NCBI GenBank assembly: GCA_030049955.1
Contig: JASIJX010000019.1
Span: forward strand, 1-27,174
Length of the DNA: 27,174 nucleotides
Direction: 5' to 3'
Source of the DNA: Acidobacteriaceae bacterium
GTDB taxonomy: Bacteria > Acidobacteriota > Terriglobia > Terriglobales > Acidobacteriaceae
This document shows, one piece after another, positions 16,883 to 24,790 of this stretch (positions are counted from its first letter, which is position 1; each line of letters opens with the position of its first letter). The translations under genes were made by a program, and so were the position numbers. The notes beneath the pieces were generated by a model that saw only the letters and a program-made list of their open reading frames with translations, ran no database searches and was not told the origin of the DNA.

Positions 16883-19800
16883 ATGATTTGTGATCAGGAA
16901 ATGATGGAAAATGCCTGGGTCTTGGCGTCCGCTGGGACACGGGCCAAAGGCCTTGGACTGCCGACTCATCAGCTGTGGCTGATTGGATTGACAGCAGCTT
17001 TGCTTATCGGCATCCTGTTTGGCGCTTCTGCCTATGGTCAAACCAGCGGCAGAATTTCAGGCACGGTGAAGGATATGACGGGTGCTGTAATTCCTCAGAG
17101 CACCATCACAGCAACAAATCTTGCAACCGGCGTAAAGGCTTCGACAGTCGCAAATGATAGCGGTGCCTATTCCTTTCCTCTGCTTGCCATTGGAACATAT
17201 TCGATTCAAGCTGATGCCACTGGCTTTCAGCCTCAGAAGAGAGATGACATCAAGATCGATGTGAACACCTCGCTGACCATCGACTTCTCGCTACACGTCG
17301 CCGATGCTTCACTGACGGTTGAAGTGAATGCAGGAGCGGTTGCGGTTGAGACAACGGATACGCAAATCGGCCAAACGATCGAATCGAAACAGGTGACCGA
17401 GATCCCACTGAATGGACGGAGCTACACAGACCTACTTGCAGTGCAGGCGGGTGTCGCGCCCATTACAACGAGCGGCGCGGGAAATTCTACGTCCGGTGGA
17501 GGATTTGGCACCGTTCCTGTAGCGGGCGAGGAGAATACCGGGCAGTTCTCGATACACGGTCAACGCGAATCGGACAATGCCTTTTATCTGAATGGCATCA
17601 GTGTCGAGGAGACGATCGGGCAACAAGCCGGTATTATCCCGAATCTCGATTCCATCGCCGAGTTCCGAATTCTCAGCAGCAATGTCGATGCTGAATTCGG
17701 CGGATTCACCGGCGGAATCATCGATGTGGAGACGAAGTCCGGAACAGGCCAGTTTCACGGATCGGCCTTTGAGTTTTTGCGCAATACGGCACTCGATGCT
17801 CGCGGATACTTCTCCCCGGCGCGATCCACGTTTCAGCAAAGCCAGTTTGGCGGAACCTTCGGAGGACCCCTTCAAAAAAACAAAATTTTCTTCTTTGCCG
17901 ACTACCAGGGACAGCGCACGATCCAGGGGATCGAAACAGGTATTGTGAGCGTACCTTCATTGGCGAATCGCGATGGCGACTTCAGTGATTCAACCAACAC
18001 CTTTGCGATCATCACGACATTGCCAAGCGGACAGCAGGTCTCCGTTCCAACGACAGTGAACGGACCGTATCTTGCACAGATACTCTCTACCCGCCTTGGC
18101 TACAGCGTGAGCCAAAGCGAGCCTTTCTACGTTCAAGGCTGTGACTCTTCCAGCCTGTGCGTCTTTCCCAACGCGCTGATTCCTCAGCGCGCTTGGGGAA
18201 ATGCTCCAGCCCACATGCTTCAGTACATCCCGATGCCGAACCTCGGCGCCAACGAGTTCTCCTCTGGAGCTGCGAAGTACACCATCGACGACAATAAGGC
18301 GTCGGGGCGACTGGACTTCAACTCGAACCGTTACGGCGCCTCATCTATTTACTACTTCCAGGACCAATACAATCTCGACAATCCTTATCCGGGCGGGCTG
18401 GGCGGCGCAACAGTGCCTGGCAATAACGGTGAAATCTTTGACGCCACGTCCAACGGGATAGACCGGTCGGCGGTGATGAGCAACTCGCAGCCGTTTGGCT
18501 CATCGATGGTCAACGAAGCCCGGTTCGGTTGGACTCGTCTCGACAATCAAATCGGTACTCCCAAAGGCGGTGTTGGCGTGACGCTGGGCGATCAAGGGAT
18601 CCAGACTGGTGGAGAAGGGATCATTCAAGGCTTCCCACAGCAGGCAGGCGTTGAGATGATGTACTTCAACTCTTTCGCTGTCGGCACGAATCCGTTTTCG
18701 CTTGGCCAGGTTAACGACAACTACGATCTGAGCGAGAGCGTAATCAAGACGCTCAGTAATCACACCATCAAATTTGGCGGCCGCTACATCTGGTTCAAGG
18801 TAAAACAGGCGCCGAATCTGGTTGCCAATGGCACATTCTCTTTCTTCGGGTCCGGCTCGCAGAGCACCGGAAACGGGTACGCAGACTTTCTCTTAGGCTT
18901 GCCGGATTTCTATTCTCAGCAGTCTTCACCCAACTTCTACGAAAGCGCCGCCGATGAAGACCTCTTCGTGCAGGACAGTTATCGCATCCGGCTAAATCTC
19001 ACTCTCAACTATGGTCTGCGTTGGGACTACGTCACACCCTGGGCGGAAAAATATCACCAGATCACCACCTTTGTTCAGGGAGTAGAATCGCAAGTCTTTC
19101 CAGGTGCGCCGTTGGGCTACCTTGTGCCGGGAGATATTTTGCCCGATGGCCATAAGATTCCGAGCGGAATTGCACCGACGCCATTGGACAACTTTTCCCC
19201 GCGCCTGGGAATTGCGTGGTCGCCCGCTCCGACGAGCGCGTTCCTCTCAAAGGTCACGGGTGGTCCCGGCAAGACCAGCATCCGCTTGGGTGGTGGGCGA
19301 TTTGTCTCGTCTCCGCAAGGATTGACGGTTGCCTATCCGACTGGCAATCCGCCATATGGACTGACTTATACGAGCCCCGAATCGCCCGTGATGGAAACAC
19401 CGTTCATCGGAGCTCTGACAGGAACGCAGTACATTCAACAGTTCCCGGTCCAGGTCCCGCCCTATACCGTCTCCGTCGAGCATCCAGATGCAAATGTCGA
19501 CTGGTCCCGCTACACGCCGATCAGCGGCGCAGGCAGTGTGTGGTACAAGAACAAGACCTCCTATGCCATGCAATACAACCTCACCATCGAACGACAAATC
19601 GGCTCGAACGGCGTTCTGAGTGCCGGCTACATCGGATCGCTCGGGCGTCATCTGCTTACCGTGCATGACGCTAACCCAGGTGTTCCATCTATCTGCCTCA
19701 GCCTGAGCCAACCGGAGGATGTCGTGCCAGGCACGCCAACCTGCGGACCGTTTGGCGAAAACGGCGTGTATACGCGGGCGGACGGAACGGTGGTCAACGG

Positions 19801-20578
19801 AACACGCTCGCCCTTCCCGAACACGATCGGGACCGACGCCTACTACGAGAACATGGGCAATTCCAATTACAACGCCTTGGAGCTGACTTATCGGCACACC
19901 TCTGGCCCGCTGACTTTTCTTGGCAGTTACACCTACGGCAAGAGTCTCGATCAGACTTCGAACATCCAGGAGCAGGTGGATCCCTATAACTACCACCGGC
20001 TTGATGGACCTTCGGCGTTCGACATCAAGCACAACTTCGTCGCGAGCTATAACTGCGACCTGCCGGTCGATGGATTGTCCGGTAAAGACAATCGTTGGGT
20101 GGATGGATGGCAGCTCTCAGGAATTACGCGCTTCGCAACGGGCATTCCCGTCACGTTCGCGAGCCAGGGTGACAACTATCTTGTCCAGGTACAGAACAAC
20201 GGAGTGAATTCCACCAGCATCGATATGCCGAACTACGATGGCAGTGGCTATCGCTTGAACCGCAATCCGCGTAACGGCAATTCGTACTTCAACAGTGCTG
20301 CGTTCACTCCCAACGCTTTGGGCACGCAGGGAAATTCAAAGCGCCGGATGTTCTATGGACCGGGGCTCGGCAATTACGATATGGCTCTGCACAAAATGAC
20401 GAATCTCGGTGAGAAACGATCGTTGGAATTGCGAATTGAGATGTTCAACGTCTTCAATCACGCGCAGTTTTATCCCAATGGCTCGGTCGACGGGAACATC
20501 AATGATGTAAATTTCGGCCATGTCCAAAAGGCTGCGGATCAACGGATCGGTCAAGCTGCTCTGAAATTCAATTTTTAG
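16883..20578 (+). CDS. Oar-like TonB-dependent receptor with carboxypeptidase regulatory domain (3)
   Basis: Outer-membrane protein of about 1231 residues, substrate unknown. Signal segment HQLWLIGLTAALLIGILFGASAYG (about residues 29-52) is followed by a carboxypeptidase-regulatory-like domain (ISGTVKDMTGAVIPQSTITA, NDSGAYSFPLLAIGTYSIQ), a plug with EIPLNGRSYTDLLAVQAGV, then the barrel, ending AALKFNF. The longest frame begins with GTG 16853; I choose ATG 16883, which has GGAGGAGA 4-6 bases upstream. This still leaves about 28 residues before the hydrophobic core. It lies downstream of the CsoR-like promoter and three small ORFs with no visible terminator between, so it may be the last gene of that unit. 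A different local promoter is not excluded. No partner lipoprotein is adjacent. Confidence 0.92.
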   Translation: MICDQEMMENAWVLASAGTRAKGLGLPTHQLWLIGLTAALLIGILFGASAYGQTSGRISGTVKDMTGAVIPQSTITATNLATGVKASTVANDSGAYSFPLLAIGTYSIQADATGFQPQKRDDIKIDVNTSLTIDFSLHVADASLTVEVNAGAVAVETTDTQIGQTIESKQVTEIPLNGRSYTDLLAVQAGVAPITTSGAGNSTSGGGFGTVPVAGEENTGQFSIHGQRESDNAFYLNGISVEETIGQQAGIIPNLDSIAEFRILSSNVDAEFGGFTGGIIDVETKSGTGQFHGSAFEFLRNTALDARGYFSPARSTFQQSQFGGTFGGPLQKNKIFFFADYQGQRTIQGIETGIVSVPSLANRDGDFSDSTNTFAIITTLPSGQQVSVPTTVNGPYLAQILSTRLGYSVSQSEPFYVQGCDSSSLCVFPNALIPQRAWGNAPAHMLQYIPMPNLGANEFSSGAAKYTIDDNKASGRLDFNSNRYGASSIYYFQDQYNLDNPYPGGLGGATVPGNNGEIFDATSNGIDRSAVMSNSQPFGSSMVNEARFGWTRLDNQIGTPKGGVGVTLGDQGIQTGGEGIIQGFPQQAGVEMMYFNSFAVGTNPFSLGQVNDNYDLSESVIKTLSNHTIKFGGRYIWFKVKQAPNLVANGTFSFFGSGSQSTGNGYADFLLGLPDFYSQQSSPNFYESAADEDLFVQDSYRIRLNLTLNYGLRWDYVTPWAEKYHQITTFVQGVESQVFPGAPLGYLVPGDILPDGHKIPSGIAPTPLDNFSPRLGIAWSPAPTSAFLSKVTGGPGKTSIRLGGGRFVSSPQGLTVAYPTGNPPYGLTYTSPESPVMETPFIGALTGTQYIQQFPVQVPPYTVSVEHPDANVDWSRYTPISGAGSVWYKNKTSYAMQYNLTIERQIGSNGVLSAGYIGSLGRHLLTVHDANPGVPSICLSLSQPEDVVPGTPTCGPFGENGVYTRADGTVVNGTRSPFPNTIGTDAYYENMGNSNYNALELTYRHTSGPLTFLGSYTYGKSLDQTSNIQEQVDPYNYHRLDGPSAFDIKHNFVASYNCDLPVDGLSGKDNRWVDGWQLSGITRFATGIPVTFASQGDNYLVQVQNNGVNSTSIDMPNYDGSGYRLNRNPRNGNSYFNSAAFTPNALGTQGNSKRRMFYGPGLGNYDMALHKMTNLGEKRSLELRIEMFNVFNHAQFYPNGSVDGNINDVNFGHVQKAADQRIGQAALKFNF

Positions 20579-20609
20579 AAGGCAACTGTGTGGGAATGGC
20601 ACTGCTTTT

Positions 20610-20643
20610 TTCCTAGAGGCAACTCGCTGCACTCCTCTAGGAA
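20610..20643. repeat. Perfect 10-bp inverted repeat after receptor 3
   Basis: TTCCTAGAGG (20610-20619) and CCTCTAGGAA (20634-20643) are exact complements around 14 bases. A T-run lies before, not after, the stem on the plus strand, so it is not a standard terminator for receptor 3. It sits at the end of the transposase remnant and could be part of the old element's edge. Confidence 0.5.
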
Positions 20644-20765
20644 CTTGTTGAAATTCGCTGCGGCGTAGCGGGGGCAGGCGCAGCAGGTTGTGCGCGGCGC
20701 AGCTGAAGACGAACAGCCAGTCGACCTTGCCCGGTCTGCGCAGCGGTCTCGACCGGAAGATCGGT
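20644..20765 (-). pseudogene. Transposase C-terminal remnant (IS5/IS1182-type pattern)
   Basis: On the minus strand one frame reads PIFRSRPLRRPGKVDWLFVF followed by SCAAHNLLRLPPLRR. The run K-V-x-W-L-F-x-F-x-C-A-A-x-N-L-x-R-L is typical of the last residues of DDE transposases of the IS5/IS1182 kind. It is cut by a stop (TGA) just upstream at about 20770, so only about 40 residues survive. No catalytic core is present. Identification rests on a short motif. Confidence 0.55.
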
Positions 20766-21221
20766 CAACTTGATTCCGATGGCACAAGTAGTCAAAGCTG
20801 GGAGTATGTTGGCCCGACAGTGATCTACACAGACGAGGATGGTAATCAGTGACTTGGCTAGCGAGTGGACACAGGAGGCATCTATTGGGAGAGTTGGGGC
20901 GAGCGAGGCGGTTTTAGACCCTGAATTCGCACGAAACTGGTGGGGCGTTACAGTGGGACTGACTGTGGTTGACGTAGCTGTGTCGTACATCTCAGCACGG
21001 GAGGATGTCGTGCGCTTCGTCAATGCGCGGCAGCAACAGCCGTCGCCGCACAGTTATATACCGGGCCGACCATTGTCGCTGGAGCATCGATCCGGCTGTT
21101 CCATAAGGTGTGGGTTCGGAAACAGCTACTGAACAGAAGCCCGCTTATAGCCACAGTCCATAGACCGCGCTTATCAACTAATAACTAGGATGAGGGAACG
21201 CCGCTCGATAACATGCTGTAA
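20766..21221. other. Gap without a supportable gene
   Basis: Frames are open on both strands (for example a 97-codon plus frame at 20839), but none has a good ribosome site or a recognisable sequence. Given the adjacent transposase fragment it is most likely further insertion-element debris. No promoter or terminator was assigned. Confidence 0.4.
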
Positions 21222-23651
21222 CTAGCCTTCAGGTCGCAGCATCTGTACTCGGGAAAGACGGGCTTTCTTGAGTAAAGGTAGATTGGGGTCGGCCTTCTTC
21301 CATGCGTCAAGCAATGCATTCAACATGTTCAATGCCTGGTTATGGTCGCCGCTATGTTCGTAGTCGAGCGCGAGCATATAGTACGCGTCAAACAAGCGCT
21401 GCTGAGGCTCCCAGCCGATAGCGTGCGAGTTCCCGTTGTTCAAGAATTGCAGATACCACTTCGCCGCTTCGTCGAACTTTCCCATTTGTTGGTAAGTGTG
21501 GGCGAGCGACTCACATACGACTGCCGCGGTTGATTCTTTATCATCCGCCTGAGGAGGCCTAAGAAACTGAAGCGCTGTTGCATAGTCTCCCTCGCCAGAC
21601 GCTACCTCAGCCTTGAGAACTTCAATGTAGGCCACCTCGTCCTCGCTCCGTTCATTCACAATTGGTGCAATCTTGGTGAGAATCTTCTTTGCGGTGCCAA
21701 CTGCCCCCGCACGAGCGTAGGCCTGGCCAAGCAGAGAACCATAGGCAGCTTTCGGTCCGAGAGAATCGAATGTCGTCAAGATTCTGTCCAGTTGAGCGAT
21801 CTGTGCTTGCCGATTTCCCTCGCCGTCTTCGACCGAGGCCAACATGTAGCGAATGCGGGCAATTGAGAAGGCCGCCTTTGTTCTCGCGAGCGCCAACATG
21901 AGTCGTTGCCGCGCGCTTGCATATTGCCCGTGATACAGGTCAAGAAAAGCCAGCGACCTCTCTCCATCTGCGAAGCTGCCCGGATTCGCGAGCATGGCGG
22001 AGAATACCTGCTCAGCCTTCGATTCCTGTCCGGCCTTCAGCAGAGTGACTCCATACTCGCGATCGACATCTCCGAGGAAGAGCATCTGAGGATCGAGGGA
22101 GATAGCCCGTTCGTAAGCCTGAATCGACTGCGGCCACTGCCCGAGTTCAGAATACGCAGTCGCCAGTTCAATGGAGATTCCGGCGTCGTCAGGATGACTG
22201 CGGATAAAGCTCTGGTACATATCAATTGCTTCTGCGACGTGACCGTGCGTACGAAGCAAATGCGCGAACGAATACTGTGCGACCCAGTCATCGGGATAGT
22301 GCTGCAGATAGGATCGGTAGAGATCAAGCGCATCATCGACTCTACCCGTGCTTTCGGCATAGCGCACTTCGATCCATGACCGTTCGCGATCTGTGGTTCT
22401 CGCTGAGAGCGCAAGCGCCGTGCGGAACTCCTGCTCTCCGAGCTTCGGCTGGTTGAAGTAGAAGCTGTTATAGGCGTATCCCAAGTCGCTGTGCGCCATG
22501 GCAAATCCGGGATCGATCGCGATTGCCGCCTGGTAAAGCCGGACTGCATCATCCGCTCTGCCGTGGTCAAACATTTCGGCGCCGTCCACGTAGTTCTCGA
22601 GGGCCTTCATTGAGGCGGTCGTCACCTGCGGCAGAGGCCTGTGGAACTTATGGATGTCGTATCGCGATTCACCCAGATCGCGTCGTATGTCCGCGGAGAT
22701 TACATCCGCTGCGTTAAGAATTGCATCTTCGTCCTGCGCACGTTGCGAGTAGGAGCGTAGCAATGCGCCGGAAGAGGGATCGAAAAGCTGTGCCGAAAGC
22801 ACAAAACTCTGGCCTATTCGCGAGATGCCCGGCGCAATGAGCGCCGGAATGTTTTCGCGTTGGCAGATCTCTTGCGCCACCGCCAGTGTGATACGGTCAT
22901 CTTCCTTGCGCTTCATCAGGCGCAATGCACCCTGTACCTCAAGACTGGAGAAAATCCTAACGTATTGCGACTGTTCCAGGCTGGCAGTCAGCGCCGTCTT
23001 CAGGGTATTACCCAACCTCGGGTTGCCGGTTTGATTGTCGAAGTCCGCGATCAGAATCGGATCGCGGCTGCTGAACGACAGGACGGGGTGGCTCCTGGTC
23101 AGCCAAATCCAGAGGGCCGCGCCACAGGTTGCGGCAAGGCAGCCAATCAGAAAAGACCGTTTCAACAGCCGCGCGAATGACCTAGCTCGATTCGCAATCC
23201 TAGTACCGGATTGTTGAAGTGAAATCGACTGTGTTGGAACAGAGGAGGAGGCACCTTTCTTATCCGCCGGACTTGCTTCTGCCTTCTCGGTGTCTCGAGC
23301 GTAGCCGTTCTGCTCCAGCGGCTCCACCGTCGCCAGAAAACGATAGCCGCGCCTCCGCACGGTTTCAATAAATTTGGGAGACTGCGGATCGTCGTTCAAC
23401 GCCTCGCGCAGCTTGCGCATGGCGGTGTTCAGGCCGTCTTCAAAATCGACGAAAGTGTCTCCCGGCCAGAGACGCTCCCTCAACTCGCCGCGTGTGATGA
23501 CTTCCCCTGGACGCTCGAGAAGAGCCGTCAACAAGCTGCATGGCTTTTCCTGAAGGTGGATGCGCGTTCCGTTCCGGCTGAGATCACCTGACCTCAGGTC
23601 AAGGGCAAAAGAGGCAAAGCGGTAACCGGAAAGGTGCGTCGAACGCTCCAT
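21222..23651 (-). CDS. CadC-like winged-helix regulator with TM segment and TPR repeats
   Basis: Membrane-anchored transcription regulator of 809 residues. Residues about 10-108 form an OmpR/ToxR-type winged helix (YRFASFALDLRSGDLSRNG, GEVITRGELRERLWPGDTFVDF, LNTAMRKLREALNDD, FIETVRRRGYRFLA). A polar linker (about 112-160) leads to one membrane helix (about 167-184, FLIGCLAATCGAALWIWL). The periplasmic part has a TolB-N-like segment (about 198-345) and then many tetratricopeptide repeats (about 360-790; for example AVRLYQAAIAIDPGFAMAHSDLGYAY, SIQAYERAISLDP). There is no receiver domain, so it probably acts as a one-component sensor that links envelope state to DNA binding, as CadC/ToxR do. 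It is divergent from the secreted pair at 23898, with three 11-bp-period repeats between them. The start ATG 23651 is at the domain edge; only a weak ribosome site is visible. Confidence 0.9.
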   Translation of the reverse strand: MERSTHLSGYRFASFALDLRSGDLSRNGTRIHLQEKPCSLLTALLERPGEVITRGELRERLWPGDTFVDFEDGLNTAMRKLREALNDDPQSPKFIETVRRRGYRFLATVEPLEQNGYARDTEKAEASPADKKGASSSVPTQSISLQQSGTRIANRARSFARLLKRSFLIGCLAATCGAALWIWLTRSHPVLSFSSRDPILIADFDNQTGNPRLGNTLKTALTASLEQSQYVRIFSSLEVQGALRLMKRKEDDRITLAVAQEICQRENIPALIAPGISRIGQSFVLSAQLFDPSSGALLRSYSQRAQDEDAILNAADVISADIRRDLGESRYDIHKFHRPLPQVTTASMKALENYVDGAEMFDHGRADDAVRLYQAAIAIDPGFAMAHSDLGYAYNSFYFNQPKLGEQEFRTALALSARTTDRERSWIEVRYAESTGRVDDALDLYRSYLQHYPDDWVAQYSFAHLLRTHGHVAEAIDMYQSFIRSHPDDAGISIELATAYSELGQWPQSIQAYERAISLDPQMLFLGDVDREYGVTLLKAGQESKAEQVFSAMLANPGSFADGERSLAFLDLYHGQYASARQRLMLALARTKAAFSIARIRYMLASVEDGEGNRQAQIAQLDRILTTFDSLGPKAAYGSLLGQAYARAGAVGTAKKILTKIAPIVNERSEDEVAYIEVLKAEVASGEGDYATALQFLRPPQADDKESTAAVVCESLAHTYQQMGKFDEAAKWYLQFLNNGNSHAIGWEPQQRLFDAYYMLALDYEHSGDHNQALNMLNALLDAWKKADPNLPLLKKARLSRVQMLRPEG

Positions 23652-23780
23652 GGCGCAAGGCCCTCACCAGACAGCAACGGAACAGCCAACAATATGTAGG
23701 TGGCATTAACGATACCACGGCCCGGGCTTCGCGGCTATTCTTCCGGCAGAAGTCATGCAGAATCAAAAATCTGGCTTGTA

Positions 23781-23809
23781 CAGATAGAGTTCAGATTCAA
23801 TTCAGATTC
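23781..23809. promoter_or_regulatory. Three CAGAT half-sites at 11-bp period, likely wHTH operator
   Basis: CAGAT begins at 23781, 23792 and 23803, exactly 11 bases apart; the last two are extended to TTCAGATTC. Tandem direct repeats of 11 bp are the usual binding geometry of OmpR/PhoB-type winged helices. The array ends 6 bases upstream of the -35 at 23816, the usual place for activation. The adjacent CadC-like regulator is the natural candidate binder (inference). Confidence 0.6.
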
Positions 23810-23815
23810 GGTCCA

Positions 23816-23844
23816 TTGACCCGCCGTGAAAGCTCTCTTATCTT
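23816..23844 (+). promoter_or_regulatory. Promoter of the secreted-protein gene
   Basis: TTGACC (23816-23821) and TATCTT (23839-23844) are separated by 17 bases, a near-consensus sigma70-type promoter. The predicted start of transcription is near 23851, giving a leader of about 47 bases before ATG 23898. Confidence 0.6.
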
Positions 23845-23897
23845 CTCCATGATCCGTGCCACCCCCACCCATAAAGCACCGGTCAAGGAGCGTTTCC

Positions 23898-24740
23898 ATG
23901 CGAGTCTTCCCCGCCCCGAATTACTCGAGGGCCGTTTCTCCCTTTCGGCGCTCAACGCCTTTTGCCTTGGTTCTCTCCGTTCTGAGCTCATTGTGCCTCG
24001 CGGTTCCGTCGGTACACGGGCAAGCCGCCGCGGCGCCGGATTCGCCGGTCAAGGCGAAGGCAGTCGCCAGTTCGGCGATGCCGGCACAAACTGGGAGTGC
24101 TTCTGCGCCAGGACACGCTCAAGAGCGGAACACGGCGGCACGAAAGCCAGGCGGGCCGCACGAAGGGATCAAGGTGCACGGACACTGGATCATCGAAGTG
24201 AAGAATCCTGATGGGACCGTTACCGAGCACCGAGACTTTGAAAACTCGCTCATAACCACGGGGGAGCCTGGTACTGGCCAGCAGACGCTTGTCATGCTGC
24301 TGTCGGGCAACGCAGCCGTTACCGGTTGGAATATTTACCTGGCATCGGAATCGGGAGCTGCACCCTGTGCACCCAATAACACCGAAAATATCGCGTGCAT
24401 AGTGCCTGCTACGAGTACGCTGCCTTCGGGGACAAGTCTGGGCGCCGAAAATGCGCCTAGCACACTGACTCTTTCCGCGACCATCTCACCGGTCCCTCCG
24501 GGGGGGACGTGTCCGACTGTGGGGGCAACCACATTTAGCGAGATTTGTCAGTCTGGCACGATCGATTTAGTTCAAACTGAGCCCGGCCTGACAGCCGTCA
24601 GCAACAATGCCATCTCAGGGACCGCATATGGGTATTACCTGACGTCCGCCTCGGACCAGACGAGCCCGCCCGCATTTCAACGGGTCCAAGTGTCTGCCGG
24701 CCAGACCGTTAGCGTCACCGTCACCCTCAGCTTCCAGTAG
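23898..24740 (+). CDS. Secreted protein of unknown function
   Basis: Exported protein of 280 residues. The signal peptide spans about residues 17-42 (RRSTPFALVLSVLSSLCLAV, then cleavage near VHG-QA). A low-complexity Ala/Pro linker follows to about 88. The most distinctive segment is residues 90-118, GIKVHGHWIIEVKNPDGTVT followed by EHRDFENSL, which I recall as recurrent in acidobacterial secreted proteins without an assigned function. The rest is Thr/Ser/Gly-rich and beta-like, with four cysteines, ending in a regular strand (VSVTVTLSFQ). I start at ATG 23898, with AAGGAG (23884-23889) 8 bases upstream, not at the longer frame from 23856. It is preceded by a good promoter and an 11-bp repeat array, and followed after 50 bases by the NHL-repeat gene in the same direction, probably one operon. 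Confidence 0.8.
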   Translation: MRVFPAPNYSRAVSPFRRSTPFALVLSVLSSLCLAVPSVHGQAAAAPDSPVKAKAVASSAMPAQTGSASAPGHAQERNTAARKPGGPHEGIKVHGHWIIEVKNPDGTVTEHRDFENSLITTGEPGTGQQTLVMLLSGNAAVTGWNIYLASESGAAPCAPNNTENIACIVPATSTLPSGTSLGAENAPSTLTLSATISPVPPGGTCPTVGATTFSEICQSGTIDLVQTEPGLTAVSNNAISGTAYGYYLTSASDQTSPPAFQRVQVSAGQTVSVTVTLSFQ

Positions 24741-24790
24741 CTGAGGCGACCTTCACCATGCGGCGCAGGATGCGGTGAGGAGGAAGGGTG

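Noticed and set aside
20839..21132. 97-codon plus-strand frame
   Set aside because: No convincing ribosome site or homology recognised; probably debris next to the transposase remnant.
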